Translations under genes and position numbers: made by a program
Notes under the pieces: generated by a model
Databases searched by the model: none
The model's input: the letters and a program-made list of their open reading frames with translations, nothing else
Told to the model about the DNA's origin: nothing
NCBI GenBank assembly: GCA_016302725.1
Contig: JAEDNB010000023.1
Span: forward strand, 1-17,000
Direction: 5' to 3'
DNA: 17,000 nucleotides
Source: Lentisphaeria bacterium
GTDB taxonomy: Bacteria > Verrucomicrobiota > Lentisphaeria > Oligosphaerales > Oligosphaeraceae
Shown: piece after piece, positions 6,254-12,654 of the stretch
Position numbering within the stretch: the first letter of the stretch is position 1
How the letters are laid out: each line of letters starts with the position of its first letter

Positions 6254-7276
6254 TCAGCCGAACTCGTTCCAGGGGATGTGGACGGGGGCGCCCTGGTTGA
6301 TGATTTCATCCAGGTGCCGCAGGAGGGGGAACTTGTTGAAATTCGCGGTGCCCAGTTCGTGGCGTTTCCGCAGCGCCCTGGCGGCGCGGGTGATGATGGG
6401 GATGGATTCCAGGGTGAGTCCGGGATAGCGCTGGAGGGCTTCCTGGAAGGAGAGCCCCTCCCCCAGGGCCTCCCCCAGTTTCCGGTTCCGTCCGGAGTTG
6501 ATGGTGACGTAGAGGTCGCTTGTGGCGTAGATGACGCTGTCCGTCTGGCCCCCCAGCAGATGGACAAGGCGCAGCATTTCCCGGACGGCCTGTCCGAAGA
6601 GTGAGGCCTGGGGATTGCTGAGGGCGGCGCCTTGCTGCTTGGCCAGCCCGATGGCCAGGGCCACCCCCACGGCGTAGGCGTTCTTCATGGCCACGGAGCA
6701 TTCGATGCCCACCACATCCTGGGTGGGCTGGATGTGGTAGTAGGTGGTGATGAACTGGGATTTCAGCCAGTAGAGGGTGTCCAGGTCCTCCCCGCAGAGG
6801 GCCACGGAGGTATGCTTTCTCTGGCAGAGTTCCTGGCTGATGCAGGGGCCTCCGATGGAGTTGATGGAAAGTCGGCGTCCGGGAGCCAGTTTCTTCCTGT
6901 TGTAGGCCAGGGAGATGGGGAGGAGCGTGCCGTCGGGTTCGTCCTCCAGTCCCTTGGTGATGGAGAGCACCACCAGGTCGTCGGGGATGCGGGAGAGGAC
7001 ATTTTCGGCGAACCAGTCGATGCCGAAGGAGGGGACCCCGGCGATGAGGAGTTGGCATCCCTTCAGGGCCTGGTCCAGTTCCTCGTAGTAGAATGGGGTG
7101 CATCGGGGGGGCAGGGGCATTCCCAGTTTGGCATGGAAGTTGTCTTCCTTGAGGCGCCGGATGATTTCCTGGTCGTAGGGGGTGCCTACCAGGCGGATCT
7201 GGTGCCCGTTGTCAGAGGCGGGGAAGCACATGGCGGACCCCATCATGCCCGCGCCTACAATGGTGATGATGCTCAT
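6254..7276 (-). CDS. gpsA: Glycerol-3-phosphate dehydrogenase [NAD(P)+]-like
   Basis: The 340-residue product would reduce dihydroxyacetone phosphate to sn-glycerol-3-phosphate for phospholipid synthesis, in the cytoplasm. It has an N-terminal Rossmann motif VGAGMMG (7-13), VLSITKGLE (103-111) with Lys108, NSIGGPCISQEL (139-150), the catalytic-Lys motif AMKNAYAVG (196-204, Lys198) and SGRNRKLGEAL (261-271) in the substrate-binding region. It is divergent: canonical GpsA has an AG[LI]GD motif before the arginine loop, whereas this protein reads YATSDLYVTIN, and SGP reads GGP. A dehydrogenase with a slightly different substrate is therefore possible. The ATG at 7276 places the Rossmann strand at residue 3; the open frame continues upstream only through low-complexity sequence. 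It heads the tight minus-strand cluster. Confidence 0.85.
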   Translation of the reverse strand: MSIITIVGAGMMGSAMCFPASDNGHQIRLVGTPYDQEIIRRLKEDNFHAKLGMPLPPRCTPFYYEELDQALKGCQLLIAGVPSFGIDWFAENVLSRIPDDLVVLSITKGLEDEPDGTLLPISLAYNRKKLAPGRRLSINSIGGPCISQELCQRKHTSVALCGEDLDTLYWLKSQFITTYYHIQPTQDVVGIECSVAMKNAYAVGVALAIGLAKQQGAALSNPQASLFGQAVREMLRLVHLLGGQTDSVIYATSDLYVTINSGRNRKLGEALGEGLSFQEALQRYPGLTLESIPIITRAARALRKRHELGTANFNKFPLLRHLDEIINQGAPVHIPWNEFG

Positions 7277-7369
7277 GGATTCTTGTTCCTGCCGGAAATG
7301 GTTGCCTTTCTTCCCCCGCTCTCTTCCCGGGGGAATGGGCGGCCGCGGCCGCCCGTCTCCGCCCCCCAC
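7277..7369. terminator. Hairpins between the sialate O-acetylesterase gene and gpsA
   Basis: An 18-bp perfect palindrome, GGGCGGCCGCGGCCGCCC, lies at 7337-7354, and TTCCCCC (7311-7317) pairs with GGGGGAA (7329-7335). Both sit just after the esterase stop (7370) in its direction of transcription and ahead of the gpsA start (7276). They may end or attenuate the esterase transcript and separate it from the gpsA cluster. No T-tract is present. The gpsA promoter should lie in the same 93 bp, but I see no good match to a sigma-70 box pair. Confidence 0.4.
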
Positions 7370-9355
7370 CTAGGGGGTTTCGTCCACCTCCTGCCGGAAG
7401 GAGAGGGCGGGCAGCCCGGCCCGGTTCACCAGGTTCCCCTCGGGGAGGTCCACTTTGCCGTTGTATTGGCAGAGGGTGGGATGGGGGACCTGGGGGGAGG
7501 AGAGGAGGATTTCCTCTCCCTGGAGGGTGGCCTGGGCGGGATGGAGGACGCCGTCCGCCCCGGCCATTTCGAAGCCGCGGAGGGGCTGTCCGTCCTTGGC
7601 GCAGAGCCCTTCCCCGTAGCGGAAATGGAGGCGGAGGGCCTGTCCTTCCCGGGTGGTTCCATCCAGGGTGGGGCCCTGGGGGATGACCGAGGTGTCTCCG
7701 TAGAGGTTTCTCAAGGCCAGTTGGAAGAGGCGGTGTCCGAAGGAGCGCTTGTCATGGGGATGGATGTCGAGGGGCTCGAAGAGGGCCAGGTCGGTGGCGG
7801 TGATGACGCCGGTTTCGGGGGTGTCCAGGAAGACCCGGCGCTGGGCGTCCTGGATCTTCAGCCAGTTTTCAGGATGGGAAGCCTGGTAGTTGGCCAACTG
7901 GACGTAGTAGAAGGGGAAATCCTCCCCCTGTCCCCAGGCGTGGCGCCAGTCCTCGATGAGATCCCGGAAGCGCATGGCGTAGAGGTTGGTGGTCTCCTCA
8001 CGGTCGGCGTCGGTCTCCCCCTGGTACCAGAGGACTCCCCGGATGGGGAAGGGGACCAGGGGGTGGATTTTGTTCTCGTAGAGCCGATGGGGGGCGTGGC
8101 TGTCGCAGACGGGGTTGAAGGCCTCCTGCCGCCCTCCCTGGGGCACGAAGGCGTATTCCGGCCAGGCCTTCCAGGGGATGTCCGCCAGGGGGATGGTCTC
8201 CCCGGTGGCCGGATTTTCCAGGGAATAGGCGTGGGCGCCGCCGGTGAAGGCGGCGTCGTAGAGGAAGCAGTAGGCGCGGATGGCCACCACGTTCCTGCCC
8301 GGCTTTACCAATTCCGCGGGAATGGGGTAGTGGCGCGGGGTGAGCCAGTACTGGGTGTCGAAATCCTTTCCCGTGGCGCCTACCTGGACGCCGTTGAAAT
8401 AGGTGATGTCATGCTTGTCGACGCCGCCCAGGTTGAGCATGAGGGGCTGGTTGGCCCAGGCTGGGGGGATGGTTACCTCCCGCCGCACCCAGAGGGAGCC
8501 GTGGGTGGAGATTTTCTGGGTGAGCCAGGAGCCGGGGATGGTCATGGTCTTCCACTGGGAGTCGTCGAAATCCTCCCGGGCGTATCCCAGGGCAAACCCC
8601 TTGTTTCCCGGATCCTTCTGGGTGATGTCTTCAAAGCGCTGGGTGTCTTCGCAGATGCAATCGGGGAAGGAGGGGCGGGTGCCCAGGTTCTTCCAGGCTT
8701 CCTTTTTGTAGACGGCCAGGTCGTCCGCCTCCAGCATCGCCCGGTTCTCCGGACGGCGGGCCAGGGTCTCCCGGCTGGTCCAGGCGCAGACGGGGGTGCC
8801 GCCCCAGGAGGAGTGGACGATGCCTACGGGCACCTCGGGGAAATGCTTCCGGTGGAAGAGGGCGAACCAGGCGCCGATGGCGGTGAAGGCGGGGGCGGTC
8901 TCCTTGCTGGAGAGCTGCCAGGAACTGCCGGGAGGCAGTTGGTCCGGCCAGTTCACCAGGGCGTCGTCAAAGGTAGTGAAGCACCGCAGGAGGGGATCTT
9001 CTCCTCCTTCCTGGAGGTACTGGGGCGTCTGGTCCAGGGGATCCTCGGGGGTGAAGGTCATGAGGGGGAATTCCGCATTGGACTGCCCCGAGACCAGCCA
9101 GACCTCGCCCACATGCAGATCACGGCAGACACACTCCTCCTTGCCGCAGGTCACCCGCAACTCCAGGGGGCCGCCGGCGGAAAGGGGGGGGAGACGGAGC
9201 ATGAAACGCCCATCCCAGGAACTGGGGGCTTGGGCGGAAACCGGCCCCAGGGTGGCGTGGACCATGACGCGGGGAGTGTCGCACCAGCCCCAGACGACAA
9301 TGGGCTTGTTGCGCTGGATGATGGCGTGGTCGGACCAGATGGCGGGGAGTCTCAT
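7370..9355 (-). CDS. Sialate O-acetylesterase (SASA-domain carbohydrate esterase) without a signal peptide
   Basis: A 661-residue esterase predicted to remove O-acetyl groups from sialic acids or related sugars. The opening (LPAIWSDHAIIQRNKPIVVWGW) is the usual start of the mature family domain. The nucleophile motif is VSGQSNAEFP (88-97, Ser92), where most relatives have Met after GQSN. WYQGETDA (443-450) and the His-bearing DIHPHDKRSFG (530-540) complete the active-site motifs. Between them, at about 258-371, lies a beta-sandwich of the type seen in glycosidases (FDDSQWKTMTIPGSW, GSLWVRREVTIP, VDKHDITYFNG). Relatives are generally exported, but no signal peptide precedes residue 1; the frame upstream to 9481 is Pro/Arg-rich and not signal-like. 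It may act in the cytoplasm on imported sugars. It is separated from gpsA by 93 bp with hairpins. Confidence 0.92.
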   Translation of the reverse strand: MRLPAIWSDHAIIQRNKPIVVWGWCDTPRVMVHATLGPVSAQAPSSWDGRFMLRLPPLSAGGPLELRVTCGKEECVCRDLHVGEVWLVSGQSNAEFPLMTFTPEDPLDQTPQYLQEGGEDPLLRCFTTFDDALVNWPDQLPPGSSWQLSSKETAPAFTAIGAWFALFHRKHFPEVPVGIVHSSWGGTPVCAWTSRETLARRPENRAMLEADDLAVYKKEAWKNLGTRPSFPDCICEDTQRFEDITQKDPGNKGFALGYAREDFDDSQWKTMTIPGSWLTQKISTHGSLWVRREVTIPPAWANQPLMLNLGGVDKHDITYFNGVQVGATGKDFDTQYWLTPRHYPIPAELVKPGRNVVAIRAYCFLYDAAFTGGAHAYSLENPATGETIPLADIPWKAWPEYAFVPQGGRQEAFNPVCDSHAPHRLYENKIHPLVPFPIRGVLWYQGETDADREETTNLYAMRFRDLIEDWRHAWGQGEDFPFYYVQLANYQASHPENWLKIQDAQRRVFLDTPETGVITATDLALFEPLDIHPHDKRSFGHRLFQLALRNLYGDTSVIPQGPTLDGTTREGQALRLHFRYGEGLCAKDGQPLRGFEMAGADGVLHPAQATLQGEEILLSSPQVPHPTLCQYNGKVDLPEGNLVNRAGLPALSFRQEVDETP

Positions 9356-9656
9356 GATTCTCTTTGGAGGGGGACAGGAGGGTGGGAAGGAGGAAAACAG
9401 GGAAGGGGGGCGCCCAGGGTGCGGGGGCTTCTCGGCAAGGGGCCGGACCGCCCGGATGCGGGGGAGAATATAATCAGGCAAGACGGTACGTAGGGGGAAA
9501 AATCTGGGCTAAATTACGCCCCGCGCCTTTCCGACGGCGCCTTTCCCCATCCCCCATTTCCCCAGTCCGCGTGCGCCGGGATGACGAGGCCCTTCCCCCA
9601 GGACGGAAAACCGCCCCGGTGCAGGACGGGACGCCCCCCGGAGGCACGCCAGAACC
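9356..9656. other. 301-bp divergent control region between the esterase gene and the aro cluster
   Basis: No gene is visible. The first part is purine-rich on the plus strand (9366-9420). A short A/T-rich island at 9465-9515 contains a perfect TATAAT. The 10-bp repeat GCGCCTTTCC occurs at 9523-9532 and 9537-9546. I looked for a leader peptide rich in Phe, Tyr or Trp codons ahead of aroF, as in attenuators, and found none. A GGAGG at 9640-9644 lies 12 bases before the aroF ATG, longer than ideal spacing. Confidence 0.6.
9469..9474 (+). promoter_or_regulatory. Candidate -10 box for the aro cluster
   Basis: TATAAT is an exact match to the sigma-70 -10 consensus in an otherwise G+C-rich region. 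No convincing -35 element lies 16-18 bases upstream. If used, it would give an aroF leader of about 175 nt. The reverse strand of the same island could equally serve the esterase gene. Confidence 0.3.
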
Positions 9657-10685
9657 ATGATTGTCATTTTGAAGGAAAACCCCAATCCGGGGCAACTGCA
9701 GGACCTGACCGCCTGGCTGAAGAGCCAGGGGGTGGAAATCCATACCTCCCATGGACAGCGCCAGATGATTCTCGGCCTGGTGGGGGATACCTCACGGCTG
9801 GACATGGACCTCATCAGCGCCCTGGACATCGTGGACGAGGTGAAGCGGGTCCAGGACCCCTACAAGGCGGCAAACCGTAAATTCCACCCAGAGGACACGG
9901 TGGTGGAACTGGCCAACGGCGTGAAAATCGGGGGCGGCCACTTTGCCTTGATCGCGGGCCCCTGCTCCGTGGAAAGCGAGGAGCAGATCTGCTCCGTGGC
10001 CCTGGCGGTGAAGGCGGCCGGCGCAAACATCCTGCGGGGCGGGGCATTCAAGCCCCGCACCTCCCCCTACTCCTTCCAGGGAATGCGGGAACGGGGCATC
10101 CAACTGCTTCTGGAGGCAAAACGCCAGAGCGGACTGCCCGTGGTCACCGAAATCATGGACGCCGCACAACTCCCCCTCTTCGAGGAGGTGGACATCATCC
10201 AGGTGGGGGCGAGGAATATGCAGAATTTCGAACTGCTCCACGCCCTGGGGCATATCCGCAAGCCCATCCTGCTGAAACGGGGCCTGGCCAATACCTACCA
10301 GGAACTGCTGATGAGCGCCGAACACATCATGTCCGGGGGAAATTCCCAGGTGATGCTCTGTGAACGGGGCATCCGCACCTTCGAGACCTATACCCGCAAC
10401 ACCCTGGACTTGACCGCCATCCCCGTCCTCCACAAGCTCTCCCACCTGCCTGTGGTCATCGATCCCAGCCATGCCTCCGGACGCTCCTGGCTGGTGCCCA
10501 CCATGGGCATCTCCGCCGCCGCCACCGGCGCCGACGGGCTCATCATCGAAGTCCACAACGACCCGGAACACGCCTGGTGCGACGGGCCACAGTCCATCAC
10601 CCCCGCCGTCTTCCAGGAAATGGTGCCCCGTGTCCACGCCGTGCGCCAGGCCCTGGAACTGGAGAAAGAGGAGGGGAGGGCATGA
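9657..10685 (+). CDS. aroF: 3-deoxy-7-phosphoheptulonate synthase (DAHP synthase, type I-beta with regulatory domain)
   Basis: The 342-residue enzyme condenses phosphoenolpyruvate and erythrose-4-phosphate, the first step of the shikimate pathway. Residues 1-70 form the ferredoxin-like regulatory domain (MIVILKENP, MILGLVGDTSRLD) found in Thermotoga-type enzymes, where it mediates feedback inhibition by Tyr or Phe. The barrel has GPCSVES (101-107), FKPRTSPYSFQG (131-142), VGARNMQNFELL (183-194), LLKRG (205-209), CERGIRTFETYTRNTLDL (235-252), DPSHASGR (269-276) and IIEVHNDPE (296-304). Metal ligands expected from the family are Cys103, His272, Glu298 and Asp309, and all are present. The ATG is at 9657; the stop overlaps the tyrA start in ATGA. 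Regulation by aromatic amino acids is inferred from the extra domain, not shown. Confidence 0.97.
   Translation: MIVILKENPNPGQLQDLTAWLKSQGVEIHTSHGQRQMILGLVGDTSRLDMDLISALDIVDEVKRVQDPYKAANRKFHPEDTVVELANGVKIGGGHFALIAGPCSVESEEQICSVALAVKAAGANILRGGAFKPRTSPYSFQGMRERGIQLLLEAKRQSGLPVVTEIMDAAQLPLFEEVDIIQVGARNMQNFELLHALGHIRKPILLKRGLANTYQELLMSAEHIMSGGNSQVMLCERGIRTFETYTRNTLDLTAIPVLHKLSHLPVVIDPSHASGRSWLVPTMGISAAATGADGLIIEVHNDPEHAWCDGPQSITPAVFQEMVPRVHAVRQALELEKEEGRA
10669..10674 (+). promoter_or_regulatory. Shine-Dalgarno for tyrA inside the aroF 3' end
   Basis: AGGAGG sits 7 bases before the tyrA ATG at 10682 and within the last codons of aroF. Together with the ATGA overlap it supports this start and coupled translation, over the open frame that extends upstream to 10577. 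Confidence 0.75.
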
Positions 10686-11545
10686 AAAGCGTCGGCGTCG
10701 TGGGGCTGGGGCTCATCGGGGGCTCCCTGGCCCGTGCCTTGAAGGCCCGGGGAGAGTGCCGGGTCCTGGGATATGACATCCAGGAATCCGTCCGCCTCCG
10801 GGCGAAACTGGTCCATGCCGTGGACGAGGAGTTGACGGATGGGCGGCTTGCCGAGTTGGACATGCTGATTCTGGCCCTCTATCCCCAGGCCACGATCCAG
10901 TGGATGGAGGAGAAGGCGCATCTTCTGCGCCCCGGCACCCTGGTGGTGGACACCTGCGGGGTGAAGCGGGTGGTGTGCCAGCGGGTGGGCGCGCTTTGCG
11001 AGAGCCTGGGACTGACCTTCCTGGGGGGGCACCCCATGGCCGGCATCGAGCGCTCCGGCTTCGAGGCCTCCATGGGCAACCTCTTCAACCAGGCCTCCAT
11101 GATTCTGGTCCCCTGGGGCACCCTCCCCATCGAGACCTTGGAACGGGTGAAGGCCTTTTTCCTGGGACTGGGGTTCGGCACGGTGAAATTCTCCACGGCG
11201 GAGGAGCATGACCGCATCATCGCCTACACCAGCCAGCTGGCCCATGTGCTGGCCAGCGCCTACGTCCAATCCCCCACCGCCCTGCGCCATAGCGGATTCT
11301 CCGCCGGCTCCTTCCGGGACATGACCCGGGTGGCGACCATGCAGGAGGACATGTGGGCCGAACTCTTCCTGGACAACCGGGAACCCCTCCTGGAGGAATT
11401 GGACAATGTCCTGGACAATCTCCGGAAGTTCCGGGAGGCCATCGCCGCCGGGGACCGGGAGAAACTCCGGCAGCTCCTGAAGAAGGGGAGGGAGACGAAG
11501 GAAAAGGTGAACGCCTTGCCCCGCACCCCATACTCCCTCTTTTAG
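10682..11545 (+). CDS. tyrA: Prephenate dehydrogenase
   Basis: The 287-residue NAD-dependent enzyme oxidatively decarboxylates prephenate to 4-hydroxyphenylpyruvate, the tyrosine branch. It has the Rossmann motif GLGLIGGSLA (8-17) with Asp32 at the end of the second strand, suggesting NAD rather than NADP. Other motifs are VDTCGVKRVV (89-98), GGHPMAGIERSGFEAS (115-130), SQLAHVLASAY (184-194) and SFRDMTRVA (210-218), followed by the helical dimerisation half (MWAELFLDNRE). There is no C-terminal ACT domain and no fused chorismate mutase; it is the short monofunctional form. Use of arogenate instead of prephenate cannot be excluded from sequence. It overlaps aroF by 4 nt and is followed by a 50-nt gap before aroB. 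Tyrosine control is likely exerted through AroF. Confidence 0.95.
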   Translation: MKSVGVVGLGLIGGSLARALKARGECRVLGYDIQESVRLRAKLVHAVDEELTDGRLAELDMLILALYPQATIQWMEEKAHLLRPGTLVVDTCGVKRVVCQRVGALCESLGLTFLGGHPMAGIERSGFEASMGNLFNQASMILVPWGTLPIETLERVKAFFLGLGFGTVKFSTAEEHDRIIAYTSQLAHVLASAYVQSPTALRHSGFSAGSFRDMTRVATMQEDMWAELFLDNREPLLEELDNVLDNLRKFREAIAAGDREKLRQLLKKGRETKEKVNALPRTPYSLF

Positions 11546-11595
11546 TACCTCATATATACTACCAGCAGCAAAGCCCCGCCCGGGGTTTCCAACAG
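11546..11595 (+). promoter_or_regulatory. tyrA-aroB gap with A/T-rich patch and bulged hairpin
   Basis: This is the only uncoupled junction inside the aro cluster. It holds TATACT at 11555-11560, one mismatch from the -10 consensus, and a hairpin in which AAA-CCCC (11570-11577, G11573 bulged) pairs with GGGGTTT (11582-11588). No -35 match and no Shine-Dalgarno for aroB are visible. An internal promoter, an attenuator or a leader that controls aroB translation are all possible. Confidence 0.35.
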
Positions 11596-12654
11596 ATGCC
11601 CCTCTCTTCCCTTGCCCATATCCCGGTTTCCTGCTCCGGAGGCGCCTACCAGGTCTCCGTCGGCCCCGGTGCGCTGGAACTCCTGCCCGAGGCCGTGGCG
11701 AAATCGGGCGCCCGCCGGGTGGCGGTGATTACGGACAGCAACGTGGGCCCTCTCCATCTCTCCCGGGTCCTCTCCTTCCTGCCTCCGGATAGCCCCCACT
11801 TCATCTTCCCCGCCGGGGAGGCCAGCAAGCATCTGGGCACCATCGGGGAGATGCTGGATTTCCTCGCCCGGGAGCAACTCACCCGCAGCGACCTGGTGGT
11901 GGCCCTGGGAGGCGGGGTGACGGGGGACATGGCCGGCTTCACGGCGGCCATCTACCTGCGCGGAATCTCCGTGCTCCAACTCCCCACCACCCTCCTGGCC
12001 GCCATCGACTCCTCCGTGGGGGGAAAGACCGGCGTGGATTTGCCCCAGGGTAAGAACCTGGCGGGGGCCTTCTGGCAGCCCCGCGCCGTCCTCTGCGACA
12101 CCGACCTCCTCTCCACTCTGCCTCGGCGCATCCTCTTCGACGGGGTGGCGGAGGCCGTCAAGTACGGGGTAATCCGGGATGCGGCCCTCTTCCGCCTCCT
12201 GGCCACCCCCGGGGGATTCCAGGAGAATCTCCGGCAGGTCATCGCCCGCTGCGTGGAAATCAAGGCGGAGATTGTCGCCGGGGATGAATTCGACCGGGGG
12301 GAACGGGCCCTGCTGAATTTCGGCCATACCCTGGGGCATGCGGTGGAACGGGAAAGCGATTTCGCCATCTCCCATGGACAGGCCGTGGCCATTGGCATGG
12401 TTGCGGTGACCCGCCTGGCCGAGGAAAGGGGCTGGTGCGAAGCCGGCCTCCATGCCCAAATCGCCCAGGCCCTGGAACTCTATGAACTCCCCGTGGAACT
12501 CCCCTATCCCTGGGAACGCCTGGCGGAGGCGATGCTCCACGACAAGAAACGCAGGGGAAATGAATTGACCCTGGTGGTGCCCGAATGCCTGGGACGTTGC
12601 GTCCTCAAGACACTCCCGGTGGCGGAACTGGCGGGGGAGCGCCTCCTCCCATGA
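11596..12654 (+). CDS. aroB: 3-dehydroquinate synthase
   Basis: The 352-residue product converts DAHP to 3-dehydroquinate, the second shikimate step, using NAD+ and a divalent metal. Motifs in order are FPAGEASK (71-78), ALGGGVTGDMAGFTAA (103-118), LQLPTTLLAAIDSSVGGKTG (127-146), GKNLAGAFWQP (152-162), AEAVKYGVI (185-193), LNFGHTLGHAVE (240-251), SHGQAVAIGM (259-268) and DKKRRG (316-321). Expected Zn ligands Glu186, His244 and His260 and catalytic His248 are all present. The ATG at 11596 is the only ATG near the family's N-terminus; the open frame upstream runs through tyrA. It lacks a clear Shine-Dalgarno. The stop overlaps the aroA start in ATGA. Length and spacing are normal for the family. 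Confidence 0.97.
   Translation: MPLSSLAHIPVSCSGGAYQVSVGPGALELLPEAVAKSGARRVAVITDSNVGPLHLSRVLSFLPPDSPHFIFPAGEASKHLGTIGEMLDFLAREQLTRSDLVVALGGGVTGDMAGFTAAIYLRGISVLQLPTTLLAAIDSSVGGKTGVDLPQGKNLAGAFWQPRAVLCDTDLLSTLPRRILFDGVAEAVKYGVIRDAALFRLLATPGGFQENLRQVIARCVEIKAEIVAGDEFDRGERALLNFGHTLGHAVERESDFAISHGQAVAIGMVAVTRLAEERGWCEAGLHAQIAQALELYELPVELPYPWERLAEAMLHDKKRRGNELTLVVPECLGRCVLKTLPVAELAGERLLP

Noticed and set aside
6632..9493. Open reading frame of 953 codons on the plus strand
   Set aside because: It is antisense to the gpsA-like and sialate O-acetylesterase genes, whose products have clear motifs. The translation is Gly/Val/Glu-rich without any recognisable domain, as expected for the shadow frame of a G+C-rich gene.
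9580..9680. Short frame beginning ATGACGAGG considered as an aroF leader peptide
   Set aside because: It has a single Phe codon and no cluster of aromatic codons, and it runs into aroF out of frame.
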